Source of the DNA: Colwellia sp. Arc7-D
GTDB lineage: Bacteria; Pseudomonadota; Gammaproteobacteria; Enterobacterales; Alteromonadaceae
DNA: 64,000 nt
NCBI RefSeq assembly: GCF_003061515.1
Contig: NZ_CP028924.1
Span: 1,302,001-1,366,000 of the forward strand
Direction: 5' to 3'
Below the pieces are notes generated by a model, which was given only the letters and a program-made list of their open reading frames with translations, was not told where the DNA came from and made no database searches. This document shows, piece by piece, positions 1 through 9,480 of this stretch. The position numbers and the translations under genes were made by a program. How positions within the stretch are numbered: the stretch's first letter is position 1; every line of letters starts with the position of its first letter.

Positions 1-224
1 TTGTGGGGTTGGTTTAAGCTCATTGCTGCCGGTGGACAGTCGATATAATAACGCTAACTGATGCCACACTGCTGACTTTAACGATTCGGTTACTAACGTC
101 AACTGTGAGAATAAATAGTGGACACAATAAGATTTAAGGGATTAAAGTAACCTAAAAATAACCCGACCGAAAAACCTGCTCTTTCATATAATTAAGCCGC
201 TGATTTTCAATGGTTACTTTGGCT
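1..224. other. Window edge, no supportable gene
   Basis: This stretch lies downstream of the first minus-strand gene. Two plus-strand frames are open from the left edge for 15 and 19 codons (stops at about 46-48 and 59-61). Either could be the tail of a gene starting outside the window, but neither is long enough to identify. I see no hairpin terminator or other element. Confidence 0.3.
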
Positions 225-1259
225 TTAATTTTCCTCTATATTTTTATCAGTCATATAACTTAATATTAAACCTTTAATCTCGTTGTTAGCGAACTGTGTA
301 GCTAACACTTCTTTTTTGATTGCTCTTTTTGTAGATGGGCTTCTTCTAAGCGCAACTTCAAATAAACTAGCTACAGTAGACTTTGCTTCTAACGATTGAG
401 CAGCGCTCCATGAAATTAATGCCGAGGCGGCTTCATATTGCCCCATATTCGCTAATGAACTTAAAGCAACATTAACTTTTTCTGTTGAATCACTCGATAA
501 GTATTGAGTGAGATTTGGCACTAAAGATTCTGTTTGAATTGTATTCAGAGCACTACGTGCAGCAATATTTTTTGCTGATTCCTTGCTGTCGATATAGTCA
601 AACAAGTATTGCACTTGTTCCGCTTTCGCATTTTTGGCAATGCTAGTTGCTAGTTCATTTAGATAAGGGCTAGTATCACTACTTTCAGCATATGCTTGTT
701 GTACTAACTCCGTGAAATCACCACTTCGGTTAAATCGTGAAATAGCTTTTTTAACCAAATAAACAGCTTCTGAACCTTGCCATTTTTTAGTATTTACGAC
801 ATCTAACATTAATTTACTTGCACTGGGTGTATTTATTGCAGCCAATAAACTAATGGTATATTCCACTAAACTGTCACCATCTGGCGTCGATAATTCTGCA
901 TTATTTAGAATATCCAATATATAGTTATAAATATCCTTATCATCAGTATTCCTCAAATAGGTGATAAGCGACTTTTCAAACTGAATATCTACTACAGCGC
1001 CATTGCTAGCATTATCCAACAACGCTGTAAGACCTTGCATTGCTGTTTCAGAAGTTAATAAAGCCTCTCCTTGCTTTACTAACTTCTTCACCGTTAGATT
1101 TTGGCTATTATCGATCTTTTGAAGCTTGGCTTGGAGCGCAGGTACATCAATAATTTCAGCCTTATTGACATAAATATCACTCTGCACATTTCCTGTGCCG
1201 TACCAAATAAAATAAGTAATAAGCACAATCAGCATTGTCGCAATAGCAAAGTATTTCAT
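225..1259 (-). CDS. Membrane-anchored HEAT-like repeat protein, partner of upstream lipase gene
   Basis: Protein of unknown function, about 344 aa. An N-terminal hydrophobic segment (about residues 4-22, MKYFAIATML onward) predicts a signal anchor with the rest in the periplasm. The remainder is almost wholly helical, with loosely repeated 30-35 residue units rich in Ala, Leu and Ser between about 110 and 330 that resemble HEAT/ARM-like repeats. The ATG at 1259 is preferred to a GTG at 1274, because the GTG would overlap the lipase stop while the ATG sits 5 nt after it behind GAGTGGGA. The tight spacing says it is co-transcribed with the lipase. A membrane-anchored helical protein downstream of a secreted lipase is the genomic position of a lipase foldase, but I do not see the foldase motif, so a helper role is inference only. 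Confidence 0.75.
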   Translation of the reverse strand: MKYFAIATMLIVLITYFIWYGTGNVQSDIYVNKAEIIDVPALQAKLQKIDNSQNLTVKKLVKQGEALLTSETAMQGLTALLDNASNGAVVDIQFEKSLITYLRNTDDKDIYNYILDILNNAELSTPDGDSLVEYTISLLAAINTPSASKLMLDVVNTKKWQGSEAVYLVKKAISRFNRSGDFTELVQQAYAESSDTSPYLNELATSIAKNAKAEQVQYLFDYIDSKESAKNIAARSALNTIQTESLVPNLTQYLSSDSTEKVNVALSSLANMGQYEAASALISWSAAQSLEAKSTVASLFEVALRRSPSTKRAIKKEVLATQFANNEIKGLILSYMTDKNIEEN

Positions 1260-1264
1260 GTTAG

Positions 1265-3682
1265 TTATTCCCACTCTAACGATTGATAAAGAACTTCAAA
1301 TAACCAGTTAATATCTGAAACTTGGGATGTTTCTTCAGTATGTAAAATGTTTTCAGTGCTTTGTGTTCCCGCTTTCGTTATAGCAATACCTTCTTTTTCT
1401 AATAGCAAACTTAATTTTTGACTATATGATGGCACGATACCATCACCAATAAGTGATTCTCTGGTTACTCCATTTTCGATATAACGAAGTGTGTCTGGAT
1501 GAGGGTGGTCGCCTACACCACTTTGATATTGATACAAATCATAGTCAAACAAAAATTTAACGTTCTTACCTAAAAGCCCAAACCTTGTTCCTTCATAAGC
1601 TAGCTGACCTATAACAAGACTATGAAGTAGAGCAATATTTTCATTTAAAGTTTTAATATTGTCAGACTCTGGAGACAAAAAATCGATACTTGGAGCTTGC
1701 AATTCCATTTGATAGTCATCAACATCAATAACACCAAAATAAGTTCGAGTCCCATTTAGTAACTCTATTACTTCCCAGTTATCTTCACATTTACTGCCAT
1801 CTTGGCGATAAACACTTTTAGGGGTGCAATTATCATCCATATATTTGTAGAAACGACCAAGAGGAGAACCTTGATGGGGCGTACCTGTAGTTGCAAAACC
1901 TTTTACTAGCGTTTTATTATTAACATTTGGGTTCTGTAAATAAGCTCTTGCCGCTAAGCCACCGCGACTGTGACCGAATAAAAATATTTCAACATCGCCT
2001 CCTAAGTGCTCAACAATGCGAGCAATAGCTGATTCAACTTCAATGCCTAAGCCTTCGAAGGTGGTATAATCGCCATTGCAGCTTAAAGCACTCCCACAGG
2101 ATTTGTTGTCTAAGCCTGATGCAGAATAGATTGTGTCCCTATCTAGTGAACCAAACTCCAAATTAAAGCAGTTAATGCCATCACTATTGCCGCCTAAAGC
2201 AGGTAAAGGATCATTATCTACGGTTAGTGTATAACACTGTCCATTAAAGAAACTATCATCGTTAACCATTGAATCCCAGGTATCTGGGCTAGAGGCTAAA
2301 CCGTGTAATAACAGCATGGCTTTTTTGTAGACAATGTCAGATGTACTAGCAGATAAAGTGAAATTAGTATCTTGTTTTGACAACACACCTATAAAGTAAG
2401 TCGCTTCTTTCTCACTTCGAATAACACATTTTTCAGATTGACTATCACTTTCGTTGGAACGACATAGGTAATCAAATTTTGTTGGAAACTCTTCAGCTGC
2501 CACATATAAATCAGCATCACCAGTTAAATTGGTTAGCTCTATATTAAGTAAAACATTCTCTGGTGCGTTTACCGTAAAATATTGCCAATCATTAATCTTA
2601 ATGTGGCCAGATATTACTTCTGTTAGAGTTAATGTCCCTGGGTTTAATAATGTGTTGAATTCTGCCGTGTAAGGTGAAGGATCTTCGTCATTGAGGATAC
2701 CGTCACCGTCAATATCAGGATCGCTATTGTTGCCAACACCATCATTATCCAAATCTTCCCACTCTGTTACATCAAAGGGAAAAGCATCCTGTTCATTCTC
2801 AATATTGTCACCGTCGATATCAGTATCAGTATTATTCCCAATACCATCATTATCTAAATCGAGCCACTCTGTTGGTTCATATGGAAATGCATCATCATCA
2901 TTTAAAAAGGAATCTCCATCTATATCGGAATCATCCGGGTCAGCAATACCATCAAAGTCTGTATCGCCTGCCAGTTCGCCTTGGTTATCACGCATGACAT
3001 ATGTGCCACTTTCGCCCCGATTTTTAATTTCACTATATACTTTGATCAAGTCGATAATACTAGCTGGATTTTCACCAAAGTTATTTAACTGCTCTGGCGT
3101 TTCAGGCATCAGCGAAAGCCTCACTAGGTCAGCCGCAACTTCAGCAAGGTAGGTATTTTTAGTAGCAATAAAGTCTTCAAATAAATTTTCAGTTACAGCA
3201 TCTAGAGCTATCCCTATCTGAGCTTTCGCACCATCGATATTACCTAATTCATGTTCTTTAATATAAATTAAAGTTGTTAACGGTGTTATGACGCTTTCAC
3301 CCTTAGACGACGCTAAGACAAACCCTTGATCCACCATTCTGTTTAAAGACTCATCGAATGTTTTTCCCGCTTCAGCTATAGCAAGCAAGCTATAATCGGT
3401 TGGAGTAAGGTCTGAAGAAAATGTAAGTTCTGCAATTCCTTTATTAGCTGTTTCAGCACTAGGCTCATCTGCATCTTTTAAACCATTTCCATTTAAATCA
3501 AGCCAAACTGTTGCAGCTCGCAAGTATCCATCTATGACAGTTACTTTATATGTTTGGTTTGTCGGCTGAGTTGGCTCTGGCTGTTTGTTTTGGTCGGAAG
3601 TGCTAGAACCTCCACCACAGGCAACTAGAAAAGAGGTAATAAAAAATACAAATATAGAATAAAAATAGGTACGACCTGTCAT
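1265..3682 (-). CDS. Secreted lipoprotein lipase (alpha/beta hydrolase) with TSP3-like calcium repeats
   Basis: Predicted surface or periplasmic lipase/esterase of about 805 aa. It starts with a lipoprotein signal (hydrophobic core then FLVACGGG). Next comes an Ig-like segment (about 40-230), then three or four Asp-rich thrombospondin type 3-like repeats (about 235-345, DTDFDGIADPDDSD and similar) that should bind calcium. A PPC-like beta domain follows (about 360-450), then the hydrolase domain from about 455, with oxyanion motif LLLHGLAS and nucleophile elbow GHSRGG near residue 573. Late Asp and His residues in GDGIVPS and LHTEE could complete the triad. The ATG at 3682 is chosen because GGAG lies 6 nt upstream; an upstream TTG at 3712 has no ribosome site. 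It heads a two-gene operon with the HEAT-like protein. The catalytic fold is confident, the substrate is not. Confidence 0.85.
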   Translation of the reverse strand: MTGRTYFYSIFVFFITSFLVACGGGSSTSDQNKQPEPTQPTNQTYKVTVIDGYLRAATVWLDLNGNGLKDADEPSAETANKGIAELTFSSDLTPTDYSLLAIAEAGKTFDESLNRMVDQGFVLASSKGESVITPLTTLIYIKEHELGNIDGAKAQIGIALDAVTENLFEDFIATKNTYLAEVAADLVRLSLMPETPEQLNNFGENPASIIDLIKVYSEIKNRGESGTYVMRDNQGELAGDTDFDGIADPDDSDIDGDSFLNDDDAFPYEPTEWLDLDNDGIGNNTDTDIDGDNIENEQDAFPFDVTEWEDLDNDGVGNNSDPDIDGDGILNDEDPSPYTAEFNTLLNPGTLTLTEVISGHIKINDWQYFTVNAPENVLLNIELTNLTGDADLYVAAEEFPTKFDYLCRSNESDSQSEKCVIRSEKEATYFIGVLSKQDTNFTLSASTSDIVYKKAMLLLHGLASSPDTWDSMVNDDSFFNGQCYTLTVDNDPLPALGGNSDGINCFNLEFGSLDRDTIYSASGLDNKSCGSALSCNGDYTTFEGLGIEVESAIARIVEHLGGDVEIFLFGHSRGGLAARAYLQNPNVNNKTLVKGFATTGTPHQGSPLGRFYKYMDDNCTPKSVYRQDGSKCEDNWEVIELLNGTRTYFGVIDVDDYQMELQAPSIDFLSPESDNIKTLNENIALLHSLVIGQLAYEGTRFGLLGKNVKFLFDYDLYQYQSGVGDHPHPDTLRYIENGVTRESLIGDGIVPSYSQKLSLLLEKEGIAITKAGTQSTENILHTEETSQVSDINWLFEVLYQSLEWE

Positions 3683-3745
3683 CCTTGACTCCAAATAGAA
3701 AATAAATTTCAAATTGATTCGGTATCCTTTAAACCAAACCAGTTT

Positions 3746-3774
3746 ATTTATTAAACAATTGAATCGCTATGCAA
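3746..3774 (-). promoter_or_regulatory. Predicted sigma70 promoter of the lipase operon
   Basis: Read on the minus strand, TTGCAT (plus 3769-3774) and ATAAAT (plus 3746-3751) are separated by exactly 17 bp. They lie about 65 bp upstream of the chosen lipase start. Both hexamers are imperfect, so this is a moderate prediction. The Fur-like box lies just upstream of the -35. Confidence 0.4.
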
Positions 3775-3780
3775 CCAATT

Positions 3781-3799
3781 GATAATTCTTATCATTTTC
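3781..3799 (-). promoter_or_regulatory. Probable Fur box upstream of the lipase operon
   Basis: The 19 bases GATAATTCTTATCATTTTC match the classical 19-bp Fur consensus at 15 positions by my count, and contain the palindrome TGATAA-TTC-TTATCA. The site is about 100 bp upstream of the lipase start and 6 bp from the predicted -35 hexamer, a position compatible with repression under iron-replete conditions. Regulation by Fur is inference. Confidence 0.5.
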
Positions 3800-4521
3800 C
3801 TTTATAGAGTTCTACATGTCAATCTTCCACAAATATTTAAAAATAGAGAATAACCTTTAGTTAAAAAACAAGTTACAACATAGCTTGTTTATAGCCTAAG
3901 TTCAGGTAAATATTATCGTGTTGAAATGTCGGTTTTAAGTATTTCTATATCTAAAAGTAATGTGCTTTTTTAACATCTAATATATAAAGGTATATAAGAT
4001 GAAAGAACGGATGTTTTGTCGAAATAGCCGAAGTTAGCGAAACAGTCACTAGCTTCTTCTTTTCGCAAAAAGTTATCATTAATAATTCAAAACTGACTGA
4101 CCGTTATGGTGGCTTTGTTGCCAGTCAGGTTTTTCGATTAACTGATAATATTTATAGTCAAACAATGAATATTTGTATCTGTGAGGAATGTCCGGTTTCG
4201 TATCTTTGTTAACATTAAGCTAGTGACCATTAGAGACTTCTTCAGCTAGCCATATGTGGAAGTAGACTAACCATCAACACAGTCTGTGGCAGTTGTTGCC
4301 TTTAACTCTAATGACTGTTTTGTCGGATCTGCTAACATCAGTTACGCATATCCTAAAAACAGCTTTGTACAAAGTTAACTTAATTTATTAGCGGCAAACC
4401 TAATGCAATTCAGTGGTTACAGTAAATGATATTTGATGGCAGTGCTTGATGATAATGATTGGCAGTTTTAATGTGATTGTGCAGTTAAATTGATGTAATT
4501 GTCTTTTATCAAATTTTTGAC
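3800..4521. other. Gene-free intergenic region
   Basis: This is the largest part of a roughly 1-kb gap between the lipase operon and mtfA. No frame shows a convincing start, ribosome site and codon pattern. The sequence is AT-rich with scattered short open stretches and no large repeat that I can see. A weak Fur-like match (about 13 of 19) near 4452 was not accepted. Confidence 0.4.
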
Positions 4522-4556
4522 AAAAAAAAAGCGCTTACCAAATAGGTAGACGCTTT
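4522..4556 (-). terminator. Orphan rho-independent terminator, minus strand
   Basis: The arms AAAGCG...TTACC and GGTA...CGCTTT pair around the loop AAATA, with one mismatch and one wobble. On the minus strand the stem runs into nine T residues (plus 4522-4530). No annotated minus-strand gene ends here: the next one upstream, katG, has its own terminator at 5612-5646. It may end a small RNA or a transcript starting between here and mtfA. Confidence 0.55.
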
Positions 4557-4763
4557 AAAAAACATAAAATATAAACATAAAACACTCAGGGAAGTAAGTC
4601 TCTCATATAGTAAGAGGGTGCTTTTGGTAATAAGTTCAAATTAATTAAAAAGAAAATATTATTTTAAGTATTTAAATTTTAACATCTGATTTTTAAGAAA
4701 ATAAATTGATATTTGCTTAACTAGTCCACACCTTATAGTAAAGCTTCTTTAGTATAAATTATT

Positions 4764-5585
4764 ATGTTCTCTTTCTTACTACCTGTGATTATTGGCGTGT
4801 TGCTTATTGTTTACTTGGCTGGAAAACCACACTGGCTTGAGTATAAGCGTGAATTAATAAAGGCTAAGCCATTTAAGAAACAATGGCGTAAAATTATTCA
4901 GCAAAGAATGCCCTATTTTAGGCAAATGCCGGCGGATTTACAGTTACAACTAAAAAAACACATTCAGGTGTTTTTGGCTGAAAAAGAATTTGTTGGTTGT
5001 AATGGAGTAGAGATAACGGATGAAATAAAAATCACGATTGCCGCGCAAGCATGTTTGTTACTCCTCAACCGAAAAACTAATTATTATCCGAAACTACGTA
5101 CAATATTGGTTTATCCAAGTGCTTTTGTAAAACAGCAACAAACACGCAGTGGCGACGGAGTTTATTTTACGCAAAAAATGGTATTAGCTGGTGAGTCTTG
5201 GGATTTTGGTAAAATAGTGTTGTCGTGGCAAGACGCCCTAGAAGGCGCACAAATACCGGATGACGGGCGCAATGTGGTAATCCATGAATTTGCCCATCAA
5301 CTTGATCAAGAAGATGGTCGAGCGAATGGTGCACCGATATTAGCAGCAGGGCAAAGCTACCAGTGTTGGTCAGAAATTTTTTCTACGCAGTTTGAAACAT
5401 TACAAAAACAAGCTAGTAGGGGAGAACCATCGTTATTCGATTATTATGGCGCAACAAACCCAGCCGAGTTTTTTGCTGTCGCGAGTGAAGTATTTTTTGA
5501 GAAATCTAAGCAGTTTAATTTACAGCACCCTAAACTTTATCAACAACTTACGCAATATTACCATGTTGATCCTATTCACTGGTAA
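4764..5585 (+). CDS. mtfA: MtfA-family zinc metallopeptidase (M90)
   Basis: Zinc-dependent peptidase of the MtfA/YeeI family, 273 aa, the usual length. In Escherichia coli MtfA binds the glucose repressor Mlc and has aminopeptidase activity. An N-terminal hydrophobic helix (residues 4-19) suggests membrane attachment. The zinc motif is HEFAHQLDQEDG with histidines at 174 and 178, and a further acidic ligand is expected in the later NPAEFFAVASEVFFE stretch, which is typical of the family. The start has no strong ribosome site but matches the family N terminus. It converges on katG with a shared hairpin between them. Whether the Mlc link applies in this organism cannot be judged here. Confidence 0.88.
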   Translation: MFSFLLPVIIGVLLIVYLAGKPHWLEYKRELIKAKPFKKQWRKIIQQRMPYFRQMPADLQLQLKKHIQVFLAEKEFVGCNGVEITDEIKITIAAQACLLLLNRKTNYYPKLRTILVYPSAFVKQQQTRSGDGVYFTQKMVLAGESWDFGKIVLSWQDALEGAQIPDDGRNVVIHEFAHQLDQEDGRANGAPILAAGQSYQCWSEIFSTQFETLQKQASRGEPSLFDYYGATNPAEFFAVASEVFFEKSKQFNLQHPKLYQQLTQYYHVDPIHW

Positions 5586-5611
5586 CGTATGAATGAAGCG
5601 TATTTTTGAAT

Positions 5612-5646
5612 AAAAAAACGAGTATGGTAATGTCACCATACTCGTT
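5612..5646 (-). terminator. Rho-independent terminator of katG (probably bidirectional)
   Basis: A perfect 12-bp stem, AACGAGTATGGT with ACCATACTCGTT, closes a 6-nt loop. On the minus strand it is followed by seven T residues, so it ends katG. The plus strand lacks a T tract but the same stem may help end mtfA. Confidence 0.85.
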
Positions 5647-5686
5647 GCTTAACAGATATTAATTTTTAATTAATTTTTAATTAAAT

Positions 5687-7909
5687 TTACTTCAGATCAA
5701 AGCGATCTAATTGCATCACCTTAACCCAAGCGTTAACAAAGTCGTTGATAAACTTACTTTTAGCATCATCTGAAGCATAAACTTCGGCGATAGCACGTAA
5801 CTCTGAGCTTGAGCCAAAGATTAAATCAACAGGCGAAGCTTGCCATTTTAATGTACCAGATATGCGGTCATAACCTTGATACACACCGACGTTATTTTGA
5901 TCTTTTCTCCATGTGGTTGACATATCGAGTAAGTTTATAAAAAAGTCGTTAGTTAATACTTCTGGTGTTTTGGTTAGTACACCCAAAGCTGAACCATCAT
6001 AGTTGGCGTTTAAAACACGCATACCACCAACCAATACGGTCATTTCTGGTACATTTAAACCCAGTGAGTTAGCTTTATCGACCAACATTGCGGTAGGCGA
6101 CATATAACTCGCTTCAGTGTAATAGTTTCGAAATCCATCGGCATCGGGTTTTAAATAATTAAATGACTTAATATCAGTTTGTGCTTGTGTTGCATCAGTA
6201 CGGCCAGCGTTAAAAGGTACGTCAACATCATATCCTGCGGATTTTGCAGCTTGTTCAATGGCAGCAGCACCGCCTAACACAATGATATCGGCCAACGAAA
6301 TTTTTCCGCTTACAGATTGCTGATTAAAATCACTTTGAATAGATTTTAATTTTGTTAATACCTCATTCAACTCTTTAGGATTATTAACTTGCCAGTTTTT
6401 TTGTGGCTCTAGTTGAATTCGTGCACCATTGGCACCGCCGCGCATATCGGTAACGCGATGACTAGCTGCTGACCCCCATGCCGCTTTGACTAATGCCGAA
6501 GTTGTTAAGCCAGAAGCTAAAATTTGTTGTTTAAGTTCCTCTATATCTACTGTAGAGACTAAAGGGTGCTTAAGCGCTGGTATTGGATCTTGCCATGATA
6601 ATATTTCACTCGGGATTTCTGAACCGACATAGCGAGCACGAGGTCCCATGTCACGGTGAGTTAATTTAAACCAAGCTTTAGCAAAAGCTTTGTCGAACTC
6701 TTTTGGATCGGCTCTAAAACGTTCAACAACTTTAAGAAAGCTCGGATCTTCTTTCAACGCTAAATCAGTTGTAAACATGATTGGCGCATTACGTTTGTTC
6801 GCTATATGTGCATCAGGAACTAAATTTACAGCGGCTTTTTCGCTGGGTATCCATTGAATTGCACCGGCTGGGCTCTTAGTTTGTACCCAAGTAAAGTTCA
6901 TGAGGTTATCTAGGTAGTTAGATGACCATTGTGTAGGCGTTACAGTCCAAGCACCTTCTAAACCACTGCTACTAGTATCTGCTCCAACACCCGTTCCACA
7001 TTTGTTTTTCCAACCTAAGCCTTGTTCTTCAATAGCAGCTGCAGCAGGCTCTGCACCAACACAGTTTTCTGGTTTTTTGGCACCATGGGCTTTACCTAAT
7101 GTGTGACCACCAGCAATAAGGGCTACTATTTCTTCGTCATTCATTGCCATACGACCAAACGACATTCTAATATCGTTGGCGGCTAATAATGGATCAGGTA
7201 CACCATGAGGTCCAACTGGGTTTACGTATATTAAGCCCATTTCAACAGCAGCAAGCGGGCCTTTTAATTTACCTTTTTTATCACGTCTCTTGTCATCAAG
7301 CATGGTAGTTTCTGGTCCCCAGTAAACAAGATCTGGCTCCCAGTCATCGCTTCTACCACCAGCAAAACCAAAGGTTTTAAAGCCCATTGACTCTAATGCG
7401 ACATTGCCAGAAAGCACCATTAAATCAGCCCAAGAAAGTTTACGACCATATTTTTGCTTTACAGGCCAAAGTAATCGACGGGCTTTATCTAAGTTAACGT
7501 TGTCTGGCCAACTGTTTAATGGGTCAAAACGCTGTTGTCCGCCTGAGGCACCGCCGCGACCGTCATGTACTCGATAAACACCAGCACTATGCCACGCCAT
7601 TCTTATCATTAATGGCCCATAATGACCCCAGTCAGCAGGCCACCAAGCTTTAGAGTCGGTTAACGTTGTTTCAATATCTTTTTTGAGTTGCTTTAAATCA
7701 ATAGTGGCAAATTCTTTTGCGTAGTTAAATTTGGCACCGTAAGGGTTTGATTCTGCTCCGTGCTGACGCAGTGGGCTTAGGTTTAATTGCTCTGGCCACC
7801 AAAATTGATTGGTTTTGGCAGCATCAGCACTTAGTGCTGTACTTGAAAGAGTGAGTGATGAAAGTGCAACTGAAATTGCGGCAGCTAGTGGGAGTGTTTT
7901 TTTAAGCAT
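5687..7909 (-). CDS. katG: Catalase-peroxidase KatG, exported form
   Basis: Bifunctional heme catalase-peroxidase that removes hydrogen peroxide, 740 aa. The N-terminal peroxidase domain has the distal triad in [10 protein letters not shown] (Arg103, Trp106, His107), the Tyr of the Met-Tyr-Trp crosslink in [10 protein letters not shown] and the proximal heme His in [10 protein letters not shown]. The second, degenerate KatG domain follows to the C terminus. Residues 1-27 form a Sec signal peptide ([23 protein letters not shown]) that cytoplasmic KatG lacks, so the enzyme should be periplasmic. The ribosome site GAGGA lies about 8 nt before the ATG. It is divergent from oxyR across 296 bp, the classic regulator-target arrangement. 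I could not find a convincing complete OxyR site between them. Confidence 0.97.
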   Translation of the reverse strand: MLKKTLPLAAAISVALSSLTLSSTALSADAAKTNQFWWPEQLNLSPLRQHGAESNPYGAKFNYAKEFATIDLKQLKKDIETTLTDSKAWWPADWGHYGPLMIRMAWHSAGVYRVHDGRGGASGGQQRFDPLNSWPDNVNLDKARRLLWPVKQKYGRKLSWADLMVLSGNVALESMGFKTFGFAGGRSDDWEPDLVYWGPETTMLDDKRRDKKGKLKGPLAAVEMGLIYVNPVGPHGVPDPLLAANDIRMSFGRMAMNDEEIVALIAGGHTLGKAHGAKKPENCVGAEPAAAAIEEQGLGWKNKCGTGVGADTSSSGLEGAWTVTPTQWSSNYLDNLMNFTWVQTKSPAGAIQWIPSEKAAVNLVPDAHIANKRNAPIMFTTDLALKEDPSFLKVVERFRADPKEFDKAFAKAWFKLTHRDMGPRARYVGSEIPSEILSWQDPIPALKHPLVSTVDIEELKQQILASGLTTSALVKAAWGSAASHRVTDMRGGANGARIQLEPQKNWQVNNPKELNEVLTKLKSIQSDFNQQSVSGKISLADIIVLGGAAAIEQAAKSAGYDVDVPFNAGRTDATQAQTDIKSFNYLKPDADGFRNYYTEASYMSPTAMLVDKANSLGLNVPEMTVLVGGMRVLNANYDGSALGVLTKTPEVLTNDFFINLLDMSTTWRKDQNNVGVYQGYDRISGTLKWQASPVDLIFGSSSELRAIAEVYASDDAKSKFINDFVNAWVKVMQLDRFDLK

Positions 7910-8205
7910 TTTAATTCCTCAGTATTTTCTGATGGTTATTCATTTTAAAAATTAATATGCAGTAAGCTTAGTTTGCAACCGTGACTTTGGATAATTGATT
8001 GAATGGAAGATAGTCTTCTGTTTTTTAGAATTGAGGTTTTTTTTGTTTTAAATCAGTTGAGTATAGTATTTATCTTGCCATTTATAATGGGCATTCATAA
8101 CTAAACCATACATGATTGCAAAAAATTGATTAAAATAGAATGTATGTTCGATATTATCTATCTATAAAAGTGCATTATGAAAAATAGTTACTGTAAGGAA
8201 AATTT

Positions 8206-9108
8206 ATGATCTCGCTAAAACAATTACATTACGCGCTTGCCGTAGAAAAAACATTACATTTTAAAAAGGCTGCAGATGCTTGCAACGTTTCGCAATCGGC
8301 ATTAAGTACCGCGATTATTGAACTTGAAAAACAGTTAGGCACGACTATTTTTGAGCGTAACAATAAGCAAGTGTTGATCACTCACCATGGTCAGTTAATT
8401 TTAAGCAAAGCTAAATCAGTAAAGTTTGAAGTTGATGAGCTATTACAAATATCACAGTCGAATAAACAACCATTTATTAATCCGATGACAATTGGTGTTA
8501 TTCCAACGGTAGGGCCTTATTTATTGCCGAAAATATTACCCGAAGTTAGGAAGTTACATCCTGGCTTTAAATTGAGAATAATTGAAGAACAATCTCAGGT
8601 ATTAGTCGATATGGTTAGGCGAGGAGATATTGACGCTGCCGTTTTGGCCTTGCCATTCCCCATAGAAGGCTTAATGAGTTTTACTTTCTGGCAGGAAGAC
8701 TTTTATTGGGTGAGTCATAAAGATGAGTGCCCAAGCCAACTAAAAGAAATAACCAGTGAAGAATTAGAAATTGACAAACTTATGCTGCTAAAAGATGGTC
8801 ATTGTTTAAAAGATCACGCATTGGCAGCCTGTAGTTTGCAAAATGAAAATCAAGATAGAGATTTTGACTCAGCAAGTTTGCATACTCTAATTCAAATGGT
8901 CGCCGGAAAATTGGGCACAACTTTAGTCCCGCACATGGCATTAGATCAATTGATACACAGTGAGTCAGAAATTAGAGCGATACATTTAAATGAGCCGGGA
9001 CCACATCGCACCATATCATTAATTATTCGCCCTAACTATGTTCGAACAAACGAGATAACGATGTTAAAAGATATATTCAACACCGAACTAACCAAAAAGT
9101 GCAGTTAA
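8206..9108 (+). CDS. oxyR: Hydrogen peroxide-sensing LysR-type regulator OxyR
   Basis: LysR-family activator of the peroxide response, 300 aa. The N-terminal winged helix (residues 1-60) has the usual QLHYALAVEKTLHFKKAADACNVSQSALS pattern (shown here split: helix-turn-helix at about 18-38). The C-terminal sensing domain keeps both redox cysteines in DGHCLKDHALAAC, at residues 200 and 209, equivalent to Cys199 and Cys208 of E. coli OxyR. AAGGA lies 7 nt before the ATG. Its divergent neighbour katG is the expected target. A peroxide-responsive OxyR is therefore well supported. Confidence 0.95.
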   Translation: MISLKQLHYALAVEKTLHFKKAADACNVSQSALSTAIIELEKQLGTTIFERNNKQVLITHHGQLILSKAKSVKFEVDELLQISQSNKQPFINPMTIGVIPTVGPYLLPKILPEVRKLHPGFKLRIIEEQSQVLVDMVRRGDIDAAVLALPFPIEGLMSFTFWQEDFYWVSHKDECPSQLKEITSEELEIDKLMLLKDGHCLKDHALAACSLQNENQDRDFDSASLHTLIQMVAGKLGTTLVPHMALDQLIHSESEIRAIHLNEPGPHRTISLIIRPNYVRTNEITMLKDIFNTELTKKCS

Positions 9109-9248
9109 TATTTTAATCTTGACGGTTTAAGTAGGTGAATAAGTGTTACTAAGCATCTATTTTTTAGAACTACTTTATAGATTTAATGAAATTTACTGAA
9201 TTAATCTAATAAGTAATAATGGGGTATATCTAATTAAGAGGAAGAACA

Positions 9249-9401
9249 ATGAAAAATATATTTGTAAACATTAGTGTAAACCTGCAAAACTTATTGAAGT
9301 TAAATCATCAAGATAGTTCAAATACCAATAAGCAGGAAGTTGAGTGTAATTACAGTAATAATTACTATGGCGACCAGCAATGCCAGCCTATTGAGGCTTG
9401 A
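9249..9401 (+). CDS. Small ORF, 50 aa, unknown
   Basis: A 50-codon ORF not matching any family I recognise. It begins MKNIFVNISVNLQ and ends CNYSNNYYGDQQCQPIEA, with two cysteines in the Tyr/Asn-rich tail and no signal peptide or membrane segment. AGAGGAAG lies about 6 nt before the ATG, a very good ribosome site in a gap that otherwise has no gene. It lies 140 bp after oxyR and could be its own transcription unit. Conservation would be needed to call it a real protein. Confidence 0.45.
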   Translation: MKNIFVNISVNLQNLLKLNHQDSSNTNKQEVECNYSNNYYGDQQCQPIEA

Positions 9402-9480
9402 GCATTGATGGTGTAAATCAGTGGTTAATATTGCACAGATGTTTTCTATAACTGCAGGAATACATGGGCCCAATTGAAGA

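Noticed and set aside
2691..3152. Long plus-strand ORF of 153 codons opposite the lipase
   Set aside because: It is the antisense of the repetitive Asp-rich repeats, giving a Ser/Pro-rich low-complexity product, and has no start context.
4452..4470. Second Fur box
   Set aside because: Only about 13 of 19 positions match and it is not near a promoter. In AT-rich DNA this is expected by chance.
7910..8205. OxyR tetramer binding site between katG and oxyR
   Set aside because: ATAG and CTAT-like pieces occur but not with the required 10-bp spacing, so I did not annotate a site.
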